DNA from: Pseudomonas sp. RC10
Lineage (GTDB): Bacteria > Pseudomonadota > Gammaproteobacteria > Pseudomonadales > Pseudomonadaceae
Assembly: GCF_038397775.1 (NCBI RefSeq)
Contig: NZ_CP151650.1
Coordinates: 6,219,001 to 6,283,000, forward strand
DNA: 64,000 bases
Direction: 5' to 3'
The position numbers were made by a program, and so were the translations under genes. Positions 32,096-41,700 of the stretch are shown in pieces; within the stretch, counting starts at the first letter, position 1; every line of letters starts with the position of its first letter. The notes under the pieces were generated by a model, which searched no databases, was not told the DNA's origin, and saw only the letters and a program-made list of their open reading frames with translations.

Positions 32096-32155
32096 GTGAA
32101 AAATGGCATGCGGAGATTATCTGGTTTCAAATTAATATCATTATTTTCAGCGCAT
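32096..32155. other. AT-rich patch upstream of the WapR-like gene
   Basis: The 159-bp gap between the Ssg-like and WapR-like genes includes an unusually AT-rich stretch (AAATTAATATCATTATTTTC) inside a high-GC region. It may hold a promoter for the downstream wapR-waaL pair; no clear -35/-10 pair could be fixed. Confidence 0.4.
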
Positions 32156-32167
32156 GAACCGTTCAAA

Positions 32168-33124
32168 TCAAATCCCTAATGCTGCCCGCAGCCTCTCGAC
32201 ACCGCTCACTGGCGCCTGCTCGCGCAATGCCGGCTCAAGCTCACGCACGATGCGTGCGCCAATCGCCCCGAATCCAAACTGAGACACTGCCAGATCGCGC
32301 CCGTTGACCGCAATACGCGCAGCAAGACTCGGATCATCCCGCAGGATCGCGAGCTTTTTCTGTAATTGGGGTATGTCGCTGTAAAACACCACGTTGTGCA
32401 TGTCTTGCAGGCCTAGCGCACGGCTCTCGGCGTCGCCTTGATCATACGCAAACAGCACACAACCACAGGCCATTGCCTCGAAATTCTTGATCATGAATTC
32501 GCCCATGCCGACGTCTGCACTCACGAAGAAACGGATGCGGTTCAGGGTGTCGCCATATTCCTGGCCGGACTTGGTGCGGGTCACCACCAGTTTCTCGACC
32601 TGGCCAAGCTCGTCGAGCAATGCCTTGCGACCGCTGTAGGCGACGCTATTGGTGCTGCCGACGAATGCCAGTTCGATGTCCCGCTCACGGCCTTGGTCGC
32701 TGAGCAACGTCTGATCGTAGCCCTTCGGCACGAACACCGCGTCAAAACCTTCTTCTCTCAGGCGCTCGCTGACCACGAAACCGGAACTGAGAACGCGCAC
32801 CCACGGCAGCTTGCGGTAATGCGCGCTGAACTTGCCGGTGTATTTGCAAGGGATGTAGTTCTGATAGGCATCGTGTTCAAGGATCACCAGATTGGGGACT
32901 GTACGGATGAAGCCCGCCTGACGGATTTCCTGCTTGAACCGCAGGAAGAACACGATACGGTCGTATTTCTTGACGTCCACATGCTGGCGGAAATAGCGGC
33001 GCAGGTTGCGCTGCTCGTCAGAGGTCAGCCAACGCAGGTCACACTCGCAATGGGCTGCGACGCCTTCGTAAAGACGATCCAGAATGGCACGTTGCTCTTT
33101 CTGGACCAGAAACAAAACCTTCAT
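32168..33124 (-). CDS. ssg: Glycosyltransferase Ssg-like
   Basis: 318 residues, GT-B type: an N-terminal half with MKVLFLVQKEQRAIL and a donor-binding half with FMIKNFEAMACGCVLFAYD (acidic E plus downstream contacts). Homologous in position and sequence character to ssg (PA5001), involved in cell-surface sugar synthesis and phage/LPS phenotypes. AAAAGGAA precedes the ATG. Exact sugar and linkage unknown. Confidence 0.82.
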   Translation of the reverse strand: MKVLFLVQKEQRAILDRLYEGVAAHCECDLRWLTSDEQRNLRRYFRQHVDVKKYDRIVFFLRFKQEIRQAGFIRTVPNLVILEHDAYQNYIPCKYTGKFSAHYRKLPWVRVLSSGFVVSERLREEGFDAVFVPKGYDQTLLSDQGRERDIELAFVGSTNSVAYSGRKALLDELGQVEKLVVTRTKSGQEYGDTLNRIRFFVSADVGMGEFMIKNFEAMACGCVLFAYDQGDAESRALGLQDMHNVVFYSDIPQLQKKLAILRDDPSLAARIAVNGRDLAVSQFGFGAIGARIVRELEPALREQAPVSGVERLRAALGI

Positions 33125-33192
33125 GGGCTTCCTTTTAAAACCAGATCACTACCCGCCCGGCCGCTCATTCCCCGTTTCGGGGCAGAGGGCAA

Positions 33193-34602
33193 TCAGATTT
33201 CCTTGCGCCAGAACAGTTCGTGCCGGCGCACGGCCTTTCTGAAAAATTCGTTTTCGCCTTCCGCTGGCCAGTGGCGACCGGCCAGCTTTTTCTGCAACCA
33301 GCGCCGAATGCGACGTTTGAGCGGCGCCGGCGGCTGCAGGTCATGCATCATACCCAAGGCCATGGCCTTGTCTCGCTGCCGTTCGGTATCCAGCTCGATA
33401 CTGTAAGGCACCAGTTCCTGCGCAGGATCGAACACCGGCGGCAAGGCGACCCCGCTATAGACATCGCCCATCGGCCAACGATCGTTGTCATGAAGATGAT
33501 TCGCGTAACCGAGTATCACGCTCGGTTGCCAGGCCAGTCCTTGCAACGCTTCCAGCACCGCCGCCTGCGAACAGATGTGGTCTGGATGCGGGTCGATGGT
33601 GGCGTGAGGCATGACCAACACTTCAGGCCTGGCCTCCAACAGCAGCGCGCGCAGATCGGCAATCAGGTTATTCCACGTCGGTGCGCCATCGGCATCGCCC
33701 GGCAACGTCAGCGTATTGAACTGCCTGAACAGTCGGGTATCGCTCAAATCCGCTTCCCGGGAGGCGATCGGCTGATCGGGCGCCGCCTGCATCGCAGGCA
33801 ATTGAAGGCAGAAGTAGCCCAGCTGAAAGCAGCGGGATTCGGGCACTCCAGCCCAGCGCGGGACGGTGATGCTGTCCCACGCACGCAGCCGGCCCTTGGT
33901 CCGCGCCGCTTCGGCCGGGCCCATGCCCATTTGCTGATAATGCTCGGCCTCGATTTCACCCGCGGTGAGTGTGACGATCCAGCTTTCGTCAGCCTGGCTG
34001 TACAGACCAAATGCCGCCAGTTCGGCGTCATCGGCATGGGGCGCGATAACCATCACACGCTGGCGGCGGGCGTCGGGATGGGCAAACGACCACAGCCGGG
34101 GCTCGCCCTGAATGCTGCAGCGGCGCCCGCGAATACGCAGCTCGTTGGCGGTCAGCGCCGCGCCGAGCCCGGTGAGGTTCAGATAGCGAAGCCCCTTCAC
34201 ACTCCGCTCGAAAGCTTGACTGTCGTGCAGATCGCCGCCGATCAACTCAACCGATGGGTCGAAGAAGCGCCCCAGCCATGAGCTCTTGATGCGCAACGCC
34301 AGAATCAGGGTTTCATCGCCGCTCAGCGGGGGCAGTTGATCGACCAGCAACCGATCACCCTGCACGCTGACCCCTGCCACCTCGTTCTGCGCGGGCAGCC
34401 GATACTGATAGTCGTCGCTCGGCGCGTAGAACAGATGATCGGAAAACCAGGCCTCATGAGCGACCCAACCCAGTACCGCCAACACCAGCGGGAGCCACCA
34501 GGCGACGAGGACGCCAACCAGCAGTAAAACCACCAATGCCACCAGCAGCGCCACACGCTTGTTGCGGCGGTGGCGCTTGAGCAATGCCTGTTTGCGGCTC
34601 AA
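33193..34602 (-). CDS. dnpA: PIG-L family de-N-acetylase (DnpA-like)
   Basis: About 469 residues. A long N-terminal membrane segment (about 16-50) is followed by a domain with VIAPHADDAELAAFG, the metal-binding PHxDDxE motif of PIG-L deacetylases, and PHATIDPHPDHICS further on. In P. aeruginosa dnpA affects LPS and fluoroquinolone persistence. Start is uncertain: TTG 34602 overlaps the stop of the Mig-14 gene (TTGA) and gives MSRKQALLKRHRR; GTG 34629 has a better AAGGAT site. Likely acts on a sugar N-acetyl group of LPS or another surface polymer. Confidence 0.82.
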   Translation of the reverse strand: MSRKQALLKRHRRNKRVALLVALVVLLLVGVLVAWWLPLVLAVLGWVAHEAWFSDHLFYAPSDDYQYRLPAQNEVAGVSVQGDRLLVDQLPPLSGDETLILALRIKSSWLGRFFDPSVELIGGDLHDSQAFERSVKGLRYLNLTGLGAALTANELRIRGRRCSIQGEPRLWSFAHPDARRQRVMVIAPHADDAELAAFGLYSQADESWIVTLTAGEIEAEHYQQMGMGPAEAARTKGRLRAWDSITVPRWAGVPESRCFQLGYFCLQLPAMQAAPDQPIASREADLSDTRLFRQFNTLTLPGDADGAPTWNNLIADLRALLLEARPEVLVMPHATIDPHPDHICSQAAVLEALQGLAWQPSVILGYANHLHDNDRWPMGDVYSGVALPPVFDPAQELVPYSIELDTERQRDKAMALGMMHDLQPPAPLKRRIRRWLQKKLAGRHWPAEGENEFFRKAVRRHELFWRKEI

Positions 34603-35495
34603 CGTTGAAATACCGGGACAGGGTTGCACCAACGATCCTTATACTCACGATCGGCGCGACCAAACGAGAAACGCAAGGCCTTGCCCCGCGCCCGTGCTTC
34701 TTCCCAGGCGCTTTGCGTGTTGAGAAAGCTCAACACGCTGCCAGGACTGAAATCGCGGGTTTCGGGGTCAACGCCGCCGTTGACGTATTCGATGCTGATC
34801 CACTCCGGCGCTTCGACGCGGTAGATCAGTTGAATGGCAATGGGCGCGTCATTCAGAAAGATCACCGAGCCGATCAGCAGATCGCGCAGCAGCTCGACCA
34901 CCTCGGCCATGCGCTCGGCGCCCGTGGCAGCGAACCCCCACCGGCGCTGAAACAGATCGCAGTACATGCGGGCAATGTCGGCGCTGTTGAAGTCGGTGAT
35001 CGGACGCACCACGCCGCCCGCCTCTTCCAGCAGACGCAGCTCGCGGCGCTGGTTGTAGCGAAACTTCTTGGAGAGGTCTTCGGGTGCGCGGGCCATCGCC
35101 AAAGACTCGGTCTGCGGCAGGAGTTCGGCAAAACGCCCCTGATTCAGCTCCGAAAGATAACGGCCGCGATGACGCAACGGGGCTTGGGTATCGGCAGCGG
35201 CGGGCAGAATCAGCTCAGCATTGCCCAGATCGAACAGGCCTTTTTTGCCGCGGCTTTTCAGCACGTCTTTGGACAGCGCCAGCGAACGCCCCCACGTCGG
35301 GATCGCGGCTTTCAACTCACCGCCTTGCGACCAGCCCAGATAACGCACGGGGATGTCAGCCAACCCGGCCAATCGCTCAACCACCAGAGGATGCGTGGCG
35401 ACACTGCCGCCAAATCGGTCCCAGGCGCCCTGATACGCAGCCGCGTCGATGGGTGTCCAGCCACGTTCTCGCCAGGCTTGAAAACGATTGAGCAT
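34599..35495 (-). CDS. Mig-14 family protein
   Basis: 298 residues, cytoplasmic, FemAB/GNAT-like fold. Matches the Mig-14 family (Salmonella Mig-14 contributes to resistance to antimicrobial peptides, in P. aeruginosa PA5003). Core segments include KKFRYNQRRELRLLEEAGG and the C-terminal RFSFGRADREYKDRWCNP. Its ATG overlaps the preceding wapH stop by one base (TGATG), its stop overlaps the dnpA start. Probably an acyl/aminoacyl transfer role on the envelope (inference). Confidence 0.86.
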   Translation of the reverse strand: MLNRFQAWRERGWTPIDAAAYQGAWDRFGGSVATHPLVVERLAGLADIPVRYLGWSQGGELKAAIPTWGRSLALSKDVLKSRGKKGLFDLGNAELILPAAADTQAPLRHRGRYLSELNQGRFAELLPQTESLAMARAPEDLSKKFRYNQRRELRLLEEAGGVVRPITDFNSADIARMYCDLFQRRWGFAATGAERMAEVVELLRDLLIGSVIFLNDAPIAIQLIYRVEAPEWISIEYVNGGVDPETRDFSPGSVLSFLNTQSAWEEARARGKALRFSFGRADREYKDRWCNPVPVFQR

Positions 35496-36625
35496 CAGGA
35501 CTCCGCAGTCAGGTCGGTGACTTGCGGCAAACGCCAGAAGACGTTGCGAACGGCGTCGTCTGAGAACCGTTCACGCACACGATCCAGCATCATCTCGGCA
35601 CAGGCATTTCGCTGTTCGGCATCCAGTCGCGACAGGTGCGCCAGGCCTTGGGCCAAGTGCTCGGCGTCGCCCAGCGGGAAGAGAATACCCACGCTTTCGA
35701 CCACTTCCTTGGCACCGCCCGCCGCCGTGGCAATCACCGGCACGCCCGCGACCATGGCTTCCAGCAAGACCATGCCGAAGGGTTCGTGATCGGAACTGAG
35801 GGCGAACGCATCGAACGCCTTGAAATAGCGGCTGGCCAGAGGCACCTGACCCAGCAGCATGACCTGCCGACCAATGCCCAGCTCCATCGCCAGCTCTTTC
35901 AGGTCCTGCTCAAGACGCCCCTTGCCCAAAATCACCAGTTGGCTGTCAGCGGGCAGGCTGGGAAGTGCCTGCGCAAAACCGCGCAGCAGCGTGGCCTGAT
36001 CCTTGTCAGGGTGAAGACGACCGACGTTTCCCACGACCCACGAGCCTTGCGGCAAGCCCAACGCTTCGCGAGCCTCTTCGCGTGACACTTGGCTGGCGGC
36101 GAGTTGATCGATGTCAATGCGGTTATAAAGCGTTTGAATACGTCCGGTCGGCCATTTCGGCAGACACTTGCGCATATCGTCCCGCACCGCATCGGACACG
36201 CCGAGCAGGCTCAAACGCATGCGAAACAGGTGAGCGAACAGTTTTCGGCTGCGTCGCTCGTAGTCGCCAAAGGCGTGATGCACGCCGATCACCGGCAAAC
36301 GGGTGGCCAGCAGGGCGATGTAGATCGGCTTGAAACGGTGTGCGATGCAGAACGCGAAATCCCGGGAGGCGGCGATTTTGCGCAAGTCGCGGATGGCGCC
36401 CAGCTTCAGGCCACGAATGGCCTTGGAGCTGTATTCCATGAACAGGACTTCATCCGACGAGCAGCCCGCTGCGACATCAGGGTCGGCAGCGCCCGTCAGG
36501 AATACCGTAGTGACCCGGTATCCCTTGCCCGCGAACAGGCTGGCGTATTGACGGGCACAGTCGAGGAACGGCCCGTCATAGCCGTGGCAGAACTGCAACA
36601 CATGGCGCTCAGCCGAGCGTGTCAT
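35495..36625 (-). CDS. wapH: Family 4 glycosyltransferase, WapH-like
   Basis: 376 residues, GT-B fold. N-terminal acceptor domain opens with VLQFCHGYDGPFLDCA; the C-terminal donor domain carries GNVGRLHPDKDQATLLRG and the EX7E motif EPFGMVLLEAMVAGVPVI. Located as wapH in P. aeruginosa, an LPS outer-core transferase. Start overlaps the carbamoyltransferase gene by 17 bases. Confidence 0.85.
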   Translation of the reverse strand: MTRSAERHVLQFCHGYDGPFLDCARQYASLFAGKGYRVTTVFLTGAADPDVAAGCSSDEVLFMEYSSKAIRGLKLGAIRDLRKIAASRDFAFCIAHRFKPIYIALLATRLPVIGVHHAFGDYERRSRKLFAHLFRMRLSLLGVSDAVRDDMRKCLPKWPTGRIQTLYNRIDIDQLAASQVSREEAREALGLPQGSWVVGNVGRLHPDKDQATLLRGFAQALPSLPADSQLVILGKGRLEQDLKELAMELGIGRQVMLLGQVPLASRYFKAFDAFALSSDHEPFGMVLLEAMVAGVPVIATAAGGAKEVVESVGILFPLGDAEHLAQGLAHLSRLDAEQRNACAEMMLDRVRERFSDDAVRNVFWRLPQVTDLTAES

Positions 36626-38366
36626 AAGCGTCCGCGCCGTCTTTGACCACCAGGATGTCTTCCATGATCAGGTACTGCAGATCGGAGCCGAAGAACATGT
36701 TCAGCGCGTCGGTTGGCGAGCAGATCATCGGTTCGCCGCGACGGTTGAGCGAGGTGTTCAGCGACACGCCGTTGCCGGTCAGGCTTTCCAGCGCCTTCAT
36801 CATGTCGTAGTAACGCGGATTGTATTCGCGCTTCAGGACCTGGGCACGGGACGTACCGTCTTCGTGAACGACTTCCGGCACGCGGGTCTTCCACTCTTCG
36901 GCGACTTCGAAGGTGAAGGTCATGAACGGCGCGGGGTGATCGATCTTGATCATCTGCGGCGCCACGGTGTCGAGCATCGACGGGCAGAAAGGCCTCCAGC
37001 GCTCGCGGAACTTGATCTGGTGGTTGATGCGGTCGGCCACACCGGCCACGCTCGGGCAACCGATGATCGAACGACCGCCCAACGCACGTGGACCGAACTC
37101 CATGCGTCCCTGGAACCAGGCCACGGGGTTGCCGTCGACCATGATTTTGGCGATCTGCTCCGGCATGTTGTCGAGCTTGCGCCACGCAGGCGCGCTCGGG
37201 TGACGGGCACAGGCGGCGATCACGTCTTCGTTGCTGTACGAAGGGCCGAGGTAGACGTGTTCCATCTTCTCGACCGGCACGCCACGGGCGTGAGACACAT
37301 ACGCTGCTGCACCGACGGCCGTACCGGCGTCACCGGACGCGGGCTGAACGAACAGCTCTTTCACTTCCGGACGGGCGATGATCTTCTGGTTCAGCTTGAC
37401 GTTCAGCGCGCAGCCACCGGCGAAGGCAATCTTGCCGGTTTCCTTGAGAATGTCGCCCAGGTAGTGATCCATCATCTGCAGCGCCAGCTTCTCGAACAGC
37501 GCCTGCATGCTGGCCGCGTAGTGAATGTACGGCTCGTCGGCAATGTCGCCTTCGCGCTTCGGACCCAGCCATTCGATCAGCTTCGGCGAGAAATAGAAGC
37601 CTTTGCCTTTCTCTTTATAACGGCGCAGACCGATGACGTTGGCGTATTCGGTGTTGATCACCAATTCGCCGTTTTCGAAGCTCGCCAGACGCGAGAAATC
37701 GTATTTGGACGCATCGCCGTATGGCGCCATGCCCATGACCTTGAACTCGCCGTCGAGCATTTCGAAGCCGAGGAACTCAGTGATCGCACCATACAGGCCA
37801 CCGAGGGAATCCGGGTCGTAGAATTCCTTGATCTTGTGGATCTTGCCGTTCTCGCCATAACCGAAGAAGGTCGTGGCGTACTCACCCTTGCCGTCGATGC
37901 CCAGAATCGCGGTTTTCTCTTTGAAACCGGAGCAGTGATAAGCGCTGGAGGCGTGAGCCAGGTGGTGCTCGACCGGCTCGATCTTGACTTTTTTCGGGTC
38001 GAAACCCAGTTGCTCAAGGCACCAGACGATCTTGTTGCGATAGCGTTTGTAGCGACGGTTGCCCATCAGGATGGCGTCGAGCGCGCGGTCCGGGGCGTAC
38101 CAGTAACGCTTGGCGTAGTGCCAACGCGCTTCGCCGAACAGGCTGATCGGGGCAAACGGGATGGCCACCACATCGACATCAGACGGTTTGATGCCAGCCT
38201 GCTCAAGACAGAACTTCGCAGACTCGTACGGCATGCGGTTCTTTGCGTGCTTGTCGCGAACGAAGCGCTCTTCCTCGGCGGCTGCAATCAGCTTGCCGTC
38301 GATGTAAAGGGCTGCGGAAGGATCATGGCTAAGGGCGCCGGACAGGCCAAGGATCGTCAATGCCAC
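36609..38366 (-). CDS. wapO: Carbamoyltransferase (NodU/CmcH family), LPS heptose modification
   Basis: 585 residues. N-terminal Kae1-like fold with metal-binding EHHLAHASSAYH and GIDGKGEYATTFFGYG; C-terminal carbamoyl-domain signature FGPRALGGRSIIG. By position and family it is the enzyme adding the 7-O-carbamoyl group to core heptose II. First gene of the minus-strand LPS unit that runs to waaL. TATAAT stands at 38461-38466 on the minus strand. Confidence 0.88.
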   Translation of the reverse strand: MALTILGLSGALSHDPSAALYIDGKLIAAAEEERFVRDKHAKNRMPYESAKFCLEQAGIKPSDVDVVAIPFAPISLFGEARWHYAKRYWYAPDRALDAILMGNRRYKRYRNKIVWCLEQLGFDPKKVKIEPVEHHLAHASSAYHCSGFKEKTAILGIDGKGEYATTFFGYGENGKIHKIKEFYDPDSLGGLYGAITEFLGFEMLDGEFKVMGMAPYGDASKYDFSRLASFENGELVINTEYANVIGLRRYKEKGKGFYFSPKLIEWLGPKREGDIADEPYIHYAASMQALFEKLALQMMDHYLGDILKETGKIAFAGGCALNVKLNQKIIARPEVKELFVQPASGDAGTAVGAAAYVSHARGVPVEKMEHVYLGPSYSNEDVIAACARHPSAPAWRKLDNMPEQIAKIMVDGNPVAWFQGRMEFGPRALGGRSIIGCPSVAGVADRINHQIKFRERWRPFCPSMLDTVAPQMIKIDHPAPFMTFTFEVAEEWKTRVPEVVHEDGTSRAQVLKREYNPRYYDMMKALESLTGNGVSLNTSLNRRGEPMICSPTDALNMFFGSDLQYLIMEDILVVKDGADAYDTLG

Positions 38367-38706
38367 TAGGGTCTAGCCTCTTAAAGTCTGCAAGCAGGCG
38401 TCGTGCGCCTGACAAATAAGGTGCGCCTGGCGCGGGTGCGGCGGGCAGCTAAAGGGCGGGATTATAGCGTAATGAACTGCGATATGGCGCGGGCCGAACA
38501 AAACCGCTTCAGGACACGCGACGACGCTGACCTGGCTCAGTATTACCCAGCATCAGGGGCGATTATCGAAAACCCGGCTTGATGCCGTGCACTACATATC
38601 TACCGCCATTTCCTGATCGACTCGTGATTGATTCGCTCCATGAATCATGCGGCCTGCCCGCGCCATGGATGCCCTGCCGGACAGGGCGAATCAGGAACCT
38701 TACATC
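38367..38706. other. Non-coding interval between wapO and the giant toxin gene
   Basis: A 340-base divergent gap. The wapO side has a consensus TATAAT -10 element (minus strand, 38466-38461) and GTGCGCCTG repeated directly at 38403-38411 and 38421-38429. On the toxin side I found no convincing -35/-10 pair. Confidence 0.6.
38461..38466 (-). promoter_or_regulatory. Consensus -10 element for wapO
   Basis: TATAAT on the minus strand (ATTATA on the plus strand), about 95 bases before the wapO start. The -35 region is weak, so activator dependence is possible. Confidence 0.45.
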
Positions 38707-41700
38707 ATGCAGACGTTTACTCCCACGCGGCCCTCGCCCGCACTCACCCACCCTGCCGCTGCCAGTGCGCTCAAGCGTCTGACCGAGTCCTGCGAAACGC
38801 TGACGACTGAGCTGTTGCAGCTTTCCTCTCCACACGCCGCGCTGCTCGACGCCCTGAAAACGGGGGAACAAACCGCCATCGAGCAAGAAACCGGCACGCT
38901 GCTGGATACGCTGGACACCTACTGGCACACCAAAAGCGCCCAAGGTCAAAGCCGACGCAGACTGTTCACCACCTTGTTCGAAAAAGCATTACGGGACGAG
39001 GTCGCGCTCAAGTCCCATGAAAATGACTTGCTGCCGAACGCCCTGGAGTGTCTGCCCGGCTCGCTGGACACAGACGCACAGGACCAACCTACCGTCTGCG
39101 CACTGCACATTGCCATCGAGGCGGACACCCTGGCGGAAATCCATGGTGCGCTGGTCATGAGCCTCGCGTCGGGCCGCACTCTGCTCGCGCTGCCGGGCAG
39201 CGGCATGTCGGAGTTCGCGACACAGCGATCCATGCTCGACACGGTCGCGCACTGGCTCAACGACAACGCGTTGCGGTGGGGCTTGCTCATCAACGCCGAA
39301 CAGCGTCATCAGGATGCCCTGTTTGCGGCCACGGACGATCCGGACGTGTATCTGGAGCATTTCGATTCAAACGATGTGCAACTGCGCCTCGTCACAGGAA
39401 ACCCTTATCGCCACGCCATCCAGCGCTTAATCGAGAAACAGCGCGCAGACGTGTTGTACGTCTGCGGCGAGGGACGGAACCCGGACTCGACCCTGCACGC
39501 GAATCAGATCGAAGGCGCGGTGAGCCTGTCAGGCGTGTTCGGCCCCCGGGCGATGCTAGAGCGACGCGAGCTGACTCTGGCCGAGCACAAGGCGCGAACG
39601 GCGCTGCCCGACTGGATCAAACTGGCCTCGGGCGAAGACCTGGACGAATACCGTCAGCGTCTGAAACGTTTTGAGGACGGGCATACCGCATTGGCGAGCG
39701 CGCTGAACGGTGCGGCATCAGCGGAGCAATACGCGAAGGTGAGCTTGCGCGCACGCCTGGCCAGCGACCTTGGTTATGATCTGGCGCCCGAATCGATCAC
39801 AGTCAGCACCCGTCGGACCCTGCCGGTGACGCGTGAGACCTACACCGTCACCCGCACCCTCCCGGAACTGGCGTTGTACGGTCTGCACCCGAATGACCTG
39901 AGCGAAGGCTCGGAATTCCTGACCCACACCACCGTGAATATCGACGGCCGCCCCGTCGGAGCTACCCATGCCTCGCTGACTCCAGCGTATGCCGGGCGAG
40001 TGGTCGATGAACTGAAACTGCGCTTGAGCTTTGCAGAGTACCAGCGCGAAGCCTATGCAAAGCCGGCCAGCCAGAAACTGATGCGTGAGCTGCTCGACCT
40101 GCAAATCGCCGAAGCCGCGTATGTCGCCAAAATGCAGGGGCATCTCTCGCTTGACGACTTCAACGTGGTAACCGCAGTGACTGAGGGCGTGCTCACCGCC
40201 ACCGACCAGGTGTTACGCATTCAGCACATCAGGATCAATAACCGGGCCACGCTGAGTCGCACCCTGGTGTTCCGAAAGGAAAACGCGGCGGGCGAACTGC
40301 AACGGCTGATCATGTTCGCCTCGGACGCCCCTCGCCCTCAGCTGTTCCAGAGTTTCAACAGCGAGACGCAAATGCTCCACGAACTGGTGGCCTGGACCGC
40401 CAGCCCGGAAATGACCCGCTACCTCATCGACCAACTGAATGTGGCTGATCGTCCCGCGCTCAATTCCACCCTCGACGCACTGCGTGAGAAGCCGTTTCCT
40501 CGCGCCGATTTTTTGCGCCTTGTCACTCAGGAAAGCTACGACAACGCGCTGCAAACCCTCGTCATCCAAGGGATGAACGTGGTGCGCTCGCAGAACGAAG
40601 CCTACACCCCGAACTGGTACATCCGCGCCAGCAGTGAACAGCGTCAGCAGCTGCTGGCGCTGGAGGACGCGGCCAACGGGGCGGTCATGAACTATGCCGC
40701 GCAGCCGCACACACGGGTTCAGGATTTCGAAGACTATGTTCATCAGCGCGCCAGCGAGAAGATTTGTCAGTTACTGAAGGTGCCGCCGGGAACGGTCGAT
40801 CCTGATCACATCATCGTGAAGACCGAGCGTGAAACCCTGAGCTACACCGCAATGATGCGAAACGGCTACGACGACAGTTTTGGCGTGTTTAAACCCACGG
40901 CCGACACGACGGCCACGTTCAGCGGTCCGCAGGGCATCGACCTCAGCCCGTTGACGCCCGCCTCCGTTGCCGGGTCGGTTCGGGGAAAATGGCTCGCCGA
41001 CGCTTATGGCGATCTGGTGAAACGCACGCTGCTTGATCCGCAGTCCGAAGGCTACGGCTACCGACGCCAGACCCGCGCGCTGATCACACGCCTGAACATG
41101 CAGGCCGCCGCCCTGCGCAGCCTGCTGAAGGGGCACATCGACGAAACGCAGTATGAGTGGCTGCAACAGAGCATCCGCCATCTGAACGACGCGACGCCCG
41201 AGGTTCGCGCTCACCACCCCGTCTATCCATTGCAGATCCACATCGACAAGCCTTTCATCGCGCTGCACATGGGCGGGATCAGTCAATTGGTGGTCACCGA
41301 CACGAACCTGATCCACGTTGAAACCGTCCAGGGTTGCTATGCGCTGATGCCGACGGCAGTCAGGCTGGGGGCGCTGCTGTACACGCCGAATGCGCCGGAC
41401 GGTCTGGAGTTCAGGGCCTTCAGTTCGTTCGTTGATTCCCTCGGCGCGCCGGGGATGATCGATTACTACAAGGACCGCTGTCGCATCAACGCCCGCCGCG
41501 TGCTGTCGTTTTTCCTGAATGACATGAAAACAGGCAATGGCAATAAACGACCGGTGCTGCCTGCCGAGCCTATCGCCGACTTCGCGCAGGTCTGCTTCAA
41601 CCGAAAGATCGAACGCAAACTGCGCGACGCCGAAGAAACCTCCACCAATCGCCATGACATGTTGAGTCAGGTGATCTGGAACAGCGTGGACATCATCGCC

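Noticed and set aside
36864..38369. A 501-residue open frame antisense to the carbamoyltransferase gene
   Set aside because: The true gene shows conserved motifs; the antisense frame has a composition (many His, Val, Arg, Asp) typical of shadow frames in GC-rich DNA.
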